A DNA stretch of 64,000 nucleotides, taken from CAYPZL01 sp964415045. GTDB lineage: Bacteria; Planctomycetota; Phycisphaerae; Sedimentisphaerales; Anaerobacaceae. Made by a program: the position numbers and the translations under genes. Of the stretch, positions 42,707-51,678 are shown piece after piece (position 1 is the stretch's first letter; the number at the start of each line of letters is the position of its first letter). The notes under the pieces are model-generated. The model made no database searches, had not been told where the DNA came from, and worked only from the letters and a program-made list of their open reading frames with translations. The stretch covers positions 16,190 to 80,189 of the forward strand of contig CAYPZL010000002.1 in NCBI GenBank assembly GCA_964415045.1, written 5' to 3'.

Positions 42707-43507
42707 ATGACAGAAGTACGAGCGATTGTATTGCGGGCCGCAGGAATCAACTGCGACATGGAAACCGACTATGCGCTGGAACTGGCCGGCGCGAAGGTCG
42801 AGCGCGTCCACATCAATCGCGTGATTGAGGAAAAGGGGTTGCTGCACCAGCACCACATCCTCGTGTTCCCGGGGGGCTTTAGCTATGGCGACGACGTGGC
42901 CGCCGGCAAGATCCTCGCCAACCAGGTAACGCACCATCTTTCCGATCAGATTCGCAAGTTCATCGATGACGGCAAGCTCGTGCTGGGCATCTGCAACGGC
43001 TTCCAAGTCCTCGTCAAGGCCGGCATTCTGCCCGGCGACGGATCGTTCCAGCAGCAGGACGTCACGATCACGTACAATGACAGCGGGAAATTCGAGGACC
43101 GCTGGGTGTACCTCGCTCCCCAGACCAGCCGGTGCGTGTTCATCGAGCCCGAGCGACAAATCTACCTGCCGATCGCGCACGGAGAGGGCAAGGTCGTGGC
43201 CAAAGACCCGCAGGCGCTGGATCGATTGCGGTCGGAAGATCGCATCGCGTTCAAATACGTGGACGCCGAGGGCCAGGAAGGGTCTTACCCGATCAATCCC
43301 AACGGTTCGACGGATTCCATCGCCGCCCTGACCGACATCACGGGGCGCGTCCTGGGCCTCATGCCGCACCCGGAGAGATTCGTCCGGCGAACACAGCACC
43401 CGCACTGGTCTCGCCTGGGAGAGGACCTCGATCCCGACGGCATCAAGATCTTCCGCAATGCGGTGCGGTACGTGAAAGACAACCTGCTCCAGTCCTGCAC
43501 GGCCTGA
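42707..43507 (+). CDS. purQ: Phosphoribosylformylglycinamidine synthase subunit PurQ
   Basis: The 266-residue class I glutamine amidotransferase has the nucleophile elbow LGICNGFQVL (Cys about residue 87) and the His-Glu pair in GLMPHPERFV (about 225). LPIAHGEGK is also typical of PurQ. It supplies ammonia to PurL. It is longer than the common 220-230-residue stand-alone PurQ, consistent with pairing to a large PurL containing two PurS-like domains. ATG 42707 is preferred over the TTG two codons earlier. Confidence 0.95.
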   Translation: MTEVRAIVLRAAGINCDMETDYALELAGAKVERVHINRVIEEKGLLHQHHILVFPGGFSYGDDVAAGKILANQVTHHLSDQIRKFIDDGKLVLGICNGFQVLVKAGILPGDGSFQQQDVTITYNDSGKFEDRWVYLAPQTSRCVFIEPERQIYLPIAHGEGKVVAKDPQALDRLRSEDRIAFKYVDAEGQEGSYPINPNGSTDSIAALTDITGRVLGLMPHPERFVRRTQHPHWSRLGEDLDPDGIKIFRNAVRYVKDNLLQSCTA

Positions 43508-43588
43508 CCGTCTCTCAAGATGATTCCGTTACGGGCGGGCGAGGCGCTTTTCGTGCGATCGACGCCAGTTTTGGCGCGCGGCGCGGGG

Positions 43589-44122
43589 TTATCGTTGAAG
43601 CATGGCCCGTAATTCCTCCGTGAATGCGTCCAGCTTCTCTCCGGGCTCGGCCGCAAACGCCGCTTCCGGAACCAACGCAGCGATTCTGCCCAGCAACAGC
43701 TCATCCGGAGCAAGCAACGAATCGGTGAGCAGCTCGAGAACGGGCACATGAACGAACGGTCGCCTCAGATCACCGTGGGGAAGCGTGAGGTCCCCGTCCG
43801 AGACGACGAGGTCGTCATATAGAGTCAAATCCAGGTCGGTCGTGCGCGGCGCGAATTGGTCCGCCGTTCGCCGCCGACCAAGCTGGCGCTCGATCGGGTG
43901 CAGTATTCCATCTCGCACTTCCCAGGGACCGGTTTTCGGACGAATCAGCCAAACCCCGTTGAGAAAAAGCGGCTGCCCCGGGCGCCCCAGAGGTTCCGTG
44001 CGGTAGAATGTGGAAGAGGCAACGACCGGCGCGTGCTTCTGCAGCAGCGTCAGAGCCGCCGGAATGTTGCGTTCCGGCTCGATGTTGGAGCCGACCGAAA
44101 TGAACGCGAGGGATTCACGCAC
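43589..44122 (-). CDS. folK: 6-hydroxymethyl-7,8-dihydropterin pyrophosphokinase
   Basis: The 177-residue enzyme has SVGSNIEPERNI, SSTFYRTEPLGRPGQPLFLNGV, RRTADQFAPRTTDLDLTLYDD and LTLPHGDLRRPFVHVPVLEL, the canonical HPPK segments with the ATP and pterin ligands. It converts hydroxymethyl-dihydropterin to its pyrophosphate for folate synthesis. I set the start at GTG 44122, which follows AGGGACGAC and overlaps the folB stop by eight bases; a TTG at 44146 is an alternative. It is the last gene of the folM-folB-folK unit. Confidence 0.93.
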   Translation of the reverse strand: MRESLAFISVGSNIEPERNIPAALTLLQKHAPVVASSTFYRTEPLGRPGQPLFLNGVWLIRPKTGPWEVRDGILHPIERQLGRRRTADQFAPRTTDLDLTLYDDLVVSDGDLTLPHGDLRRPFVHVPVLELLTDSLLAPDELLLGRIAALVPEAAFAAEPGEKLDAFTEELRAMLQR

Positions 44123-44507
44123 CGCCGTCGTCCCTGCCGCGGACAATCCTCACACTGACCGTGCGGGCAAAACGCAGCGCCCCCGGCTTCTCCACCACGA
44201 TCTCGACCCGCTCGACTTTCTCGTGCGCGAGACAAATCTCGGCCATACGCTGCGCCAGGGCCTCGATCAGATGGAACCGTGAGACCTCCGCCATGGCCAG
44301 GATCTCCTTCTTGAGGCCCTTGTAGTCGAGCGTGTCTTCAATCGCATCGGTTCTGCCGGCCTCGCGCAGGTCCATGTGCAGCGTAATCTGCGCCAGGACA
44401 TCCTGCTTCTCGCGCCGCTCCTCCCTGCCTGTCCCGATCACGCAGCGAAACTGCAAATCCCGGATCGTGATCTGATCGAGAGCCGGCCTCGGCGCCGCGT
44501 CAGTCAT
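44115..44507 (-). CDS. folB: Dihydroneopterin aldolase
   Basis: The 130-residue protein has ITIRDLQFRCVIGTGREERREKQDV, DTLDYKGLKKEIL, SRFHLIEALAQRMAEICL and VEIVVEKPGALRFA, matching FolB, including the active-site Glu in HLIEAL and the Lys of EKPGA. It makes 6-hydroxymethyl-7,8-dihydropterin for FolK. It overlaps the folM stop by eight bases at its start and folK at its end. The C-terminal tail is Arg/Asp-rich. Confidence 0.93.
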   Translation of the reverse strand: MTDAAPRPALDQITIRDLQFRCVIGTGREERREKQDVLAQITLHMDLREAGRTDAIEDTLDYKGLKKEILAMAEVSRFHLIEALAQRMAEICLAHEKVERVEIVVEKPGALRFARTVSVRIVRGRDDGGA

Positions 44508-45252
44508 ACATGTGCCCTTTCATGTGGTATCCACCGTCCACGTAGATCACCTGCCCCGTGATGAAGCGACTGGACAGAAGGAACAGTACAGCGTCGGTGA
44601 CGTCGGCGACCCGCCCACAACGACCCAGGGGATTCGTATGCGCCAGTCGCTTCAGGTAACTCTCGTCCTCACCCGCCGGCGGCAGAATCAGCCCCGGCGC
44701 TATGGCGTTGACCGCAACATTGGGAGCCAGCTCGAGCGCCAGCATCCGGGTCAGCGTCAGAAGCGTTCGCTTGCTGATGTGATACGAGGCGTGCTCGCGA
44801 TCGTACACGGTCACCCGGGTGTCCAGCAGATTCACAACATGTCCCGGTCTGTCCTGTCGAGCGGCTTCGCGGGCCAGAATCAAGGGAGCCAGGGCATGAA
44901 TACGCATGTTCCGGCATACGGATTCGTCGGTTACGTCATGGACCGTATCCTTGTCGAAAATCGAGGCGTTGTTGATGACGGCATCGACGGCGCCGGCCTG
45001 CGCGAGCGCCACGCGGAACATCTCCCGGGTCTGCGCGGGGTCCGTGAGGTCGGCCCGAACCAGCCAGGCCGAAGCGCCCGCGCGACGAACCTGATCGCAC
45101 AACGTCTGCGCGTCCGCCTCAGACCGGTGGTAATGAGTCACGATGTTTGCACCGTGTCGCGCCAGAGCCAGGGCAACGGCCCTGCCCAGACGTTTCGCCG
45201 CCCCCGTAACCAGGGCGGTCCGGCCTTTCATGAACATCTCTGAACGTCCCAT
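44500..45252 (-). CDS. folM: Pteridine/dihydromonapterin reductase-like short-chain dehydrogenase
   Basis: The 250-residue SDR has TGAAKRLGRAVALALARHGANIVTHYH (a TGxxxRxG NADPH motif), NNASIF (about residue 90), and the catalytic Y-H-I-S-K in HASYHISKRTLL. The C-terminal half has APGLILPPAGEDESYLKRLAHTNPLGRCG, which closely resembles FolM/PTR1-type pteridine reductases. It lies immediately upstream of folB and folK with overlaps, supporting a role in reduced pterin/folate supply. ATG 45252 was chosen; ATG 45237 and 45231 are alternatives. Confidence 0.85.
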   Translation of the reverse strand: MGRSEMFMKGRTALVTGAAKRLGRAVALALARHGANIVTHYHRSEADAQTLCDQVRRAGASAWLVRADLTDPAQTREMFRVALAQAGAVDAVINNASIFDKDTVHDVTDESVCRNMRIHALAPLILAREAARQDRPGHVVNLLDTRVTVYDREHASYHISKRTLLTLTRMLALELAPNVAVNAIAPGLILPPAGEDESYLKRLAHTNPLGRCGRVADVTDAVLFLLSSRFITGQVIYVDGGYHMKGHMYD

Positions 45253-45458
45253 CACTCGACCCAATGACAAGTTCCCACCCGGGTCATTCCACCATGAACC
45301 GTTCGATGTGCAACCGCACAGCACGGAGCGGCCCCGCAGACGGGGATTGTCGCGATCACAGGGGCGCAAGCATACCCGGAAGCACGCGCCCGGCCGGTCG
45401 CATACCCGGTCGCCAACAAAACGCCCCGGTGACGGGAATGAGCGGAACTCCCGACGGC

Positions 45459-46751
45459 TCAGTCGGTCCCCACCAGCCAGTTTGCCGCCAGGATGGCCAG
45501 ATCGGAAAATCCCACGGTCCCCGATTCGTCGAGGTCCGCCCCGTTGCAGAAATCCACCATATTACAGTTCCGGCGGCGCCACTCCATGGCGAACCAGGCA
45601 AAATCGATCAGCTCGACCCCGTCGGGGCAGGCGTAGTCACCGGCCGGCACCTGCCAGCGAAACACAGGATAGTTCATTCCTTCGCAGATGAACCAGAAAC
45701 TAACGTCCCACCCCCCTTGCTGAGGATCAAAATAGGTGTCGCCATGATACATTTCCTCAGTGGTTTTTCCGGTTCCGCCGCCGCTGGTGGCCTGGTGACT
45801 TGTTTCGATATCCCAGAATGACTTGATTACCTCGCCGAGCACCCACGTGCTGCCGGTGACCCCGCCCACCCACTGGTTTCCCGTGACTACTCCTGTACAG
45901 TAGGACTTGTACAGTCTGCCGTTGATGACCGACCCCGCCAGGCCGCCGACGTACATGTTGCCGTCAACGTCACCGGTGGCGTAACAGGAGTTGACGACGC
46001 CGTATTCATGGACGATCGCCCCGACGAGACCTCCGATCTCCTCGTTGCCCTGAACCGTGGCTTTTGAGTAGGATCGCACCACGTTGGCCTTGGCCACACG
46101 GCCAATCAAACCTCCCACGTACTTCACACCGGAGACGCGGCCTCGCGAGGAACACTGCACGATGCCCCCATCCACCTCTCCGACCAGTCCTCCCACGTGG
46201 CTATCGCCCGAGACGTTCACTGCCGTGACCTCGCAGTCGCTCACCGACGCCCCGTCGACGTACCCCGCCAGCGAACCGACACGGAATCCACTGCTGGTCA
46301 CCCTGGCATTGTGAAGTCGCAGATTCTTGATCCTGCCTATTTGGACGTACCGAAAGAGCCCCACGTAGCCCTCGCCGGCATCCCGATAGCTGAAATTCGA
46401 GATGGTCTTGCCGTTGCCGTCGAAGGTCCCGGTATACGGTTCGTTGTCCGGATGGCTGGCCCCCACGTATTTGCCAATGAGATGAAAGTTGCTCTCATCG
46501 TACCCCGTCAAATCGATATCCGCCATGACGATGAAATTTTTGCCCCAATCCGCGGGCGTCTGGCCTATCGTCGCCAGGTGTTCGGCGGTGTGGAGCTGAT
46601 ACGGATCGTCCGCGGTTCCGCTGCCACCGCCGTACTTCGCGGAGGCCACAGAACACAAGACCGTCAGGACAATCGCGCAAGCCGGAATGTGGCGGACGTT
46701 TCGCGGCCAAACATCGCTGTGGTGCAGGTGCAATCTCCGTATGGAAGCCAT
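45459..46751 (-). CDS. Secreted GLUG-repeat protein with dockerin-like C-terminus
   Basis: The 430-residue protein has a signal peptide (ACAIVLTVLCSVASA), then a beta-helical core of at least six GLUG-type turns (VGGLVGEVDGGIV, YVGGLIGRVAKANVV, EIGGLVGAIVHEYG, YVGGLAGSVINGRLY, WVGGVTGSTW). The last 50 residues, from DGVELIDFAWFAMEWRRRN to DLDESGTVGFSDLAILAANW, form two Asp-rich EF-hand-like segments resembling type I dockerin repeats. Such tails are common in surface proteins of polysaccharide-degrading planctomycetes. No cohesin is in the window, so its partner is unknown. GGGAGG precedes the ATG. Confidence 0.87.
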   Translation of the reverse strand: MASIRRLHLHHSDVWPRNVRHIPACAIVLTVLCSVASAKYGGGSGTADDPYQLHTAEHLATIGQTPADWGKNFIVMADIDLTGYDESNFHLIGKYVGASHPDNEPYTGTFDGNGKTISNFSYRDAGEGYVGLFRYVQIGRIKNLRLHNARVTSSGFRVGSLAGYVDGASVSDCEVTAVNVSGDSHVGGLVGEVDGGIVQCSSRGRVSGVKYVGGLIGRVAKANVVRSYSKATVQGNEEIGGLVGAIVHEYGVVNSCYATGDVDGNMYVGGLAGSVINGRLYKSYCTGVVTGNQWVGGVTGSTWVLGEVIKSFWDIETSHQATSGGGTGKTTEEMYHGDTYFDPQQGGWDVSFWFICEGMNYPVFRWQVPAGDYACPDGVELIDFAWFAMEWRRRNCNMVDFCNGADLDESGTVGFSDLAILAANWLVGTD

Positions 46752-47093
46752 TTCGGTCCTCCCTCAAAATGCGGCGGGGCCAGAGCGTAGCGCCGCGTAA
46801 GCACGGTACCCGTCAGTGGGCATGGGCGAAAACCGCCTCCCCGACGGGCCGGCACAACACACGCAGCCCTCCTGCCTTTACTATGGTACTGTTCGTTACA
46901 AAAGATTGTACCACATCGACCCATGTTCTGTCCAGATTCCTCCCCGACAACCACCGCACAATCGTTGACGCGTTGCGGGGCTCAGCGTACAATCTCCGGC
47001 CAGAACGTACGCGGCAGATTCCTGGCCAAGACACAGAAAAGCCCGCTTCGCACGCAGTGAAATCCGTCTTGGGGATATCGAGGCATCACGCAT
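46752..47093. other. Divergent intergenic region, 342 bp
   Basis: It holds the truB promoter (46965-46993) on the plus strand. I see no gene and could not fix the promoter of the GLUG gene on the minus strand. Confidence 0.5.
46965..46993 (+). promoter_or_regulatory. Promoter for truB
   Basis: TTGACG (46965-46970) and TACAAT (46988-46993) are separated by exactly 17 bases, about 100 bases upstream of the truB ATG. It is one of the best promoter matches in the window. Confidence 0.72.
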
Positions 47094-47768
47094 ATGACGG
47101 ACACGACTCCGGCAGAAGGCATATTCGCGGTCTACAAGGAAGCGGGGATGACCTCGCACGACGTGGTCGATGCCGTGCGAAGGTGCACCGGCCGCAAGAA
47201 AGTGGGACACGCCGGCACTCTCGATCCCGGCGCTACGGGGGTGCTCGTGATCGGCGTCGGCCGCCCCGCCACCCGGAAGCTGGGCCAGGTGGCCGGACAG
47301 GAAAAGGAGTACGTCACACGAGTCAAGCTGGGAGCCCGCAGTAGTACGGACGACCGCGAGGGCGAGATAGAGCCCGTGAGCTTCTCGCAGCCCCCCTCCT
47401 GTCAGCAAGTGCGCGAGGCCCTGAAAAGCTTCCAGGGCCACATTCTGCAGAAACCTCCGGCCTTTTCGGCCATCAAGATCGGCGGACGAGCCGCCTACAG
47501 GCTGGCGCGGGCCCGCAAGCCCGTCGACCTGCCTGCCCGCGAGGTGGAAGCCAAGGAGGTCGAACTTCTCGCCTACGACTGGCCCTTTGTGGACCTGAGG
47601 CTGGTTACGGGGTCCGGTTTCTACGTGCGGTCCCTGGCTCGCGACCTCGGCGAGATGCTCGGCACCGGAGGATACGTGGAGGAGCTGGAGCGAACCCGCG
47701 TGGGCGCCTACACCAAAGACGACGCCGTGCGCCTTGCCGATCTGGCCAAGCCAAGCCAACGTGCCTGA
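47094..47768 (+). CDS. truB: tRNA pseudouridine-55 synthase
   Basis: The 224-residue enzyme has EGIFAVYKEAGMTSHDVV, KKVGHAGTLDPGATGVL with the catalytic Asp, KEYVTRVKLGARSSTDD, PPAFSAIKIGGRAAYRLAR, and SGFYVRSLARDLGEMLG. It makes pseudouridine 55 in the T-loop of tRNAs. It ends after the catalytic domain without the C-terminal PUA domain found in the longest members, as in several short TruB proteins. Promoter 46965-46993 is upstream. Confidence 0.94.
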   Translation: MTDTTPAEGIFAVYKEAGMTSHDVVDAVRRCTGRKKVGHAGTLDPGATGVLVIGVGRPATRKLGQVAGQEKEYVTRVKLGARSSTDDREGEIEPVSFSQPPSCQQVREALKSFQGHILQKPPAFSAIKIGGRAAYRLARARKPVDLPAREVEAKEVELLAYDWPFVDLRLVTGSGFYVRSLARDLGEMLGTGGYVEELERTRVGAYTKDDAVRLADLAKPSQRA

Positions 47769-47921
47769 GAGACGGATGCCGAGGCCGCATTCTCCATGCT
47801 GCCTCGCAGCGATTCTCCATCGAACGCTCTTCTCTATTTTGCCGGCGGTCTGGTCACCGCGAATCGGATATTCGCGTTGGTATTGGGGTCGATCTCGAAA
47901 TCACCCTTCTGTCAACTCGCC

Positions 47922-50186
47922 TCACTTGCTCCTCTCGAACCGGTACGTCCCCACGTCCGAAAGGACCGGCGGTGCGCTTCTTTGCCCCGGCGTCTCGCCT
48001 TTCCAATCCCCATCCAGGGCAATTCTCAGCGGATCGAGCGGCTTGTCCTTGAGGACGATGGCGATCTCGTCGGAACCGGCCGCAACGTCCATCCGGACGT
48101 TGCGGTACATGAGATTCTTCAGACTCATTTCCGAGCAGGCGCCGGGAAGCCGGGGCGAGATGCGAAACGCTCCCGTCGGCTTCGCCTCCAGACCGAGGAA
48201 CCCGTAGACGACGATAGACGGCACCAGGCTGCTCTCGTAGAACTCGTGGTCGATCCCCAGGCCGCCGGCCGTGCCGCCGCCCTGCAGCGTCGTGCCGCGC
48301 TTGCCGCCCTCGTAGTATTTGCGGTATCCGCCCGCCTCCTGCACGTCGCGTTCCCACGCCAGAATTTCGGCGAGACGCCGCCAGCAGTCGTCGGGACCGA
48401 GAATTTTGAGCCGGGCCCAGAGATCGTAGAAGCTGAATCCCAGGACCGCCCCGCCGTCCTGGACCTGCCCGCCCCAGGGGATTCCCTCGGGCGCGTACCA
48501 GCCCTGGCCGTACCAGTCGATGTTGCGCCGCGTCGTGGCCCGCGGACCGAAACGCCAGTGATAGATGTCCGGTCCCCGGGAGGTGTCGCCTTCCACGATG
48601 CGCTTGCCGTCGATCCAATCCATGATCGACCGGGCGTGCTTCCCGTCGGCCAGACCGTACCAGATCGCGTCGAGATTGAGGAACGTATAGCCGTAGTCGT
48701 ATCGCCGGCCTTCCCTGTCGATGCTGGCGAAGAATCGGCCCGTCTTGTCGTTCCAGAACAGACGATTGGCGGTCTCTTTCACCTCCGCCGCATGGACGCG
48801 AAGCTGCTCGGGGCTCATCATCAGGACGCCCTGCGGCATGTCCCAGCCCGGGTTCTCGGCGATGGCCTCCTCCGTCTGGGCCATGGCCAACGTGGCGGCG
48901 TAGTACTGGTTCGTCGCATACAGATCGTCCCAGCCAAACGGCATCAAGTCCCAATAGTTGTTGCCGATGCCATGGCCGCCTCGCAGCACGGCTTTGCCGT
49001 CGGCGTCCCTGGTGAAACCGGCCAGTCCGTCGTGTCCCGGCCACGGGTTTCGAATGTGCTTGTGCTCCAGGCCACCCATCACGGTTTGCTGGTAGCGCAG
49101 CGCCAGGCGCATGCGGTTGATCTGCCGGCGGAGAAAATCGAGGTCGCCCGTCCAGTTGAAGTACCGCCAGCTCGCCAGGATGAAGATGGGATTGTTGATC
49201 GAATGCCGCGTATCGTAGGCGGTGAAGAACGAATCGATCTCGAACCGGCCCTGCGCTTGCCCGGCGGCCAGGCAGATGCGAACGCGCTCGATCGTGCCCT
49301 TCCACGCCGGGTGCCGATACATGGGCATGATGGAATGGAAACAGTCGCGCGACAGAGGCGTCTTGTCGGGATAGAAATAGACCCGGCGATCCGCGCCGAA
49401 CTGCGTCTCTCCTTCGCGCAGCCACTCCACATAGGAAACAGCGCGTCCTTCGGGACCGTTCGCCGGTTTCCAACGCAGTTGCAGGTACGGGGCGTTGAAC
49501 GCATCGATGCGGTAGCCCTGCGGGCTCGTGATCGTCGGCGACGGCCCCGTCGCTTCGAGATGCCAGCGGTTGTTCTTGATGCCCAGCGAGCGAACGTTCT
49601 CGAGAGTCCACAGCGAGGCCGCCTTTTCACCGACGTACTCCTCGCCGCGCCAGCCTCTAAGCGCGTTGCCGGCCCAGCCCGGGACCTTCTCCAGCGGCTG
49701 AAAGTGCCAGCCGAACGTCTTTCCCTTCACCCGGTCCGGATGGTTGTCCGACTGGGTCCAGAGCGGAAAGGGCCACCCGTCGTCGTGGGCGTGCGAGAAA
49801 TGCTGGTGCGTGAGCACGTATCCTTCGTCATCCATCTGCATGCCCAGCAGGTGCTCGCGGTGGACCTCCTGGATCGTCTTGTTCGAGCCGCGAGGCCGGG
49901 CGTTGCCCAGCCAGATGTCGGCGGTGAGCAGATACTCCTTGTTGAACAGCGTCAGGCCGTTGCCGGGACGATGGTGAAAGTGATACCACAAATAGTGGGT
50001 CAGGAGTTGCGCCTCCTCGGTGTGTCCCGAAAACTCGAAGCGCGGAAAATGCTCCGGGACGCGCTTCGTCAACTCCGCGATGACGTCCTGGCTCTCGCCG
50101 CCTGTTTTCGAATCGTCTCCCGCCCAAACGTGTACCGTCGGCAGAGCGAGCCACAGTACCGTCAAGGCACTGACCGTTGTCCTCAT
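47922..50186 (-). CDS. Secreted (alpha/alpha)6-barrel glycosidase-like protein
   Basis: The 754-residue protein has a signal peptide ending HVWAG. An N-terminal beta-rich region (to about residue 300) is followed by an (alpha/alpha)6-barrel-like part. Telling stretches are NPIFILASWRYFNWTGDLDFLRRQINRMRLALRYQ, GNNYWDLMPFGWDDLYATNQYYAATLAMAQ and RLFWNDKTGRFFASIDREG. The C-terminus looks like a beta-sandwich. This is the architecture of six-hairpin glycosidases (GH63/GH78/GH106-like); the specific family and substrate cannot be fixed from sequence alone. It has its own promoter (50244-50272). GAGGTATGTGAC precedes the ATG. Confidence 0.72.
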   Translation of the reverse strand: MRTTVSALTVLWLALPTVHVWAGDDSKTGGESQDVIAELTKRVPEHFPRFEFSGHTEEAQLLTHYLWYHFHHRPGNGLTLFNKEYLLTADIWLGNARPRGSNKTIQEVHREHLLGMQMDDEGYVLTHQHFSHAHDDGWPFPLWTQSDNHPDRVKGKTFGWHFQPLEKVPGWAGNALRGWRGEEYVGEKAASLWTLENVRSLGIKNNRWHLEATGPSPTITSPQGYRIDAFNAPYLQLRWKPANGPEGRAVSYVEWLREGETQFGADRRVYFYPDKTPLSRDCFHSIMPMYRHPAWKGTIERVRICLAAGQAQGRFEIDSFFTAYDTRHSINNPIFILASWRYFNWTGDLDFLRRQINRMRLALRYQQTVMGGLEHKHIRNPWPGHDGLAGFTRDADGKAVLRGGHGIGNNYWDLMPFGWDDLYATNQYYAATLAMAQTEEAIAENPGWDMPQGVLMMSPEQLRVHAAEVKETANRLFWNDKTGRFFASIDREGRRYDYGYTFLNLDAIWYGLADGKHARSIMDWIDGKRIVEGDTSRGPDIYHWRFGPRATTRRNIDWYGQGWYAPEGIPWGGQVQDGGAVLGFSFYDLWARLKILGPDDCWRRLAEILAWERDVQEAGGYRKYYEGGKRGTTLQGGGTAGGLGIDHEFYESSLVPSIVVYGFLGLEAKPTGAFRISPRLPGACSEMSLKNLMYRNVRMDVAAGSDEIAIVLKDKPLDPLRIALDGDWKGETPGQRSAPPVLSDVGTYRFERSK

Positions 50187-50243
50187 GTCACATACCTCGT
50201 TTCAAGAAATGTTGAGTTGCGTCACTGGCGCAGTACAAAGTAG

Positions 50244-50272
50244 AGAATACCAGCGTGCCGCCCGGCGTGCAA
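50244..50272 (-). promoter_or_regulatory. Promoter for the glycosidase-like gene
   Basis: On the minus strand TTGCAC (50267-50272) and TATTCT (50244-50249) are separated by 17 bases, with a leader of about 50 bases. Confidence 0.6.
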
Positions 50273-50314
50273 CCGCGAACACCGTCCCTGCCTCAGTCCG
50301 AACGGCGTGCCTGT

Positions 50315-51550
50315 TTACACCGGTGGATGTTCCTCCGCGATGATGTCAGCGATGCCCTTTTCCTTCAAGCGGCGACCGACCTCGGGATAGGCGCGCATCA
50401 AGCTCAACGTCAGGACCGTGGAGAGGATGTAGCCGACGGGCATAAGCTTGAGCACAAACCCCGTCCCCAGCCGATCAGCAACAGGCACGAAGGCCAAAAA
50501 GACAACGTCCGCGATGCCCCAGGTCCCACCGACGATGAAAGCCATACGGTGGCCGAGGTTCAGACCGCTTGCCTGCCGGGCGAGCGTTATGGTCAGGATG
50601 TATGCGGACATGGAGCAGAAGCCGACGCCGAACAGCAGCCAGACGGCAGCGGCGTGCCTGACGAAAACCAAGTACAAGATCATGAAGGGAACGGACACGA
50701 GAAACGCGTAGAACGCGCAGGGCAAATCGCCTTTCTTGCGTGCCGCGAGCGCCCAGATGAAAGGACCGACGGTGCCCCCCCAACCAAACATCGCCGCGGA
50801 GAGGCCGCGAAAGCTCAGATCGAACCCCAGTTCGTCAAGGTAGGTCGGAAGAAGAAACAGCACGATGGTGGTGGCGGTGCCCGCCGGCAATCCCGCAACC
50901 AACACGCGCCAGAACGGCAGCGCCGTCGTCGGGGCCGCGCCGGCCTCGCTCGCCGCTTTTTCGGTGTCGTCTTCCACCGAAAGACGCACCTTTGTTAACA
51001 ACACCGCAAGGATGCCGGCCACGGGACAGAGAGCGAGCGGATACAAGCCCCGAAGCCCGTGGGCCTCCACCAGCAGAGAGGCAATGGCCCCGCCGCTGGC
51101 AAAGCCCAGGAAACCGGACGTCATAAAGACGGCAGTGCTCAAACGAGGAGATATCCGGTCGATCACATGCACGGCTCGCAGCCCCTCGGGGTGCGCCACA
51201 GCGATTCCGCACCCGCTTACGATCCCCAGACCGATGACGAGGGCAACCCCCACGCCCGATCTCGGAGCCACGGCCATCAGACATATGCCCGCAGCGAGAA
51301 CGAGGCCGACGTGCAGAAAAAGCGGCTGCGTCTTCTTCGGCCGCATATGCCCGGTGAGCATCTGGACGCCGTTAGCCGTCAACATGAGCGAGAACAGAAT
51401 GAAACTTCCGAGCGACAGGCTCAGGGAAAAGTACTGGCGGATCTCCGGCAGGATGGCCGGCAGCATGTTCCCGAACATATCCACCAGAAAATGAACGCTC
51501 GAAAGAACGATCAATTGCCCCCATTGTGCCCTGAGGGATTGTCTATACAT
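50315..51550 (-). CDS. MFS exporter of the fosmidomycin-resistance type
   Basis: The 411-residue protein has about 12 transmembrane helices and the Fsr-type start VHFLVDMFGNMLPAILPEI, characteristic of fosmidomycin resistance-like MFS members. Helix 4-5 has GCGIAVAHPEGLRAV and helix 10-11 GFCSMSAYILTITLARQ, both typical. It probably exports small, hydrophilic or phosphonate-like compounds; the natural substrate is unknown. It lies alone between the glycosidase-like gene and the deacetylase on the same strand. CGGAG precedes the ATG. Confidence 0.85.
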   Translation of the reverse strand: MYRQSLRAQWGQLIVLSSVHFLVDMFGNMLPAILPEIRQYFSLSLSLGSFILFSLMLTANGVQMLTGHMRPKKTQPLFLHVGLVLAAGICLMAVAPRSGVGVALVIGLGIVSGCGIAVAHPEGLRAVHVIDRISPRLSTAVFMTSGFLGFASGGAIASLLVEAHGLRGLYPLALCPVAGILAVLLTKVRLSVEDDTEKAASEAGAAPTTALPFWRVLVAGLPAGTATTIVLFLLPTYLDELGFDLSFRGLSAAMFGWGGTVGPFIWALAARKKGDLPCAFYAFLVSVPFMILYLVFVRHAAAVWLLFGVGFCSMSAYILTITLARQASGLNLGHRMAFIVGGTWGIADVVFLAFVPVADRLGTGFVLKLMPVGYILSTVLTLSLMRAYPEVGRRLKEKGIADIIAEEHPPV

Positions 51551-51678
51551 CAGCGCTCCGTTGGTTTACGAAAGACGGTATTGCGAAACAAGTCCTCCGA
51601 GGATACCGGATTCGCCGCCAAGTGCAATGAGGAACTGGTCAACAAATGCGTCTCTTCTGTGCAGCCAGCCGCCGGCAT

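Noticed and set aside
47796..50243. An 815-codon plus-strand frame opposite the glycosidase-like gene
   Set aside because: The minus-strand gene has a signal peptide, promoter, ribosome binding site and clear barrel motifs; the plus frame has none of these.
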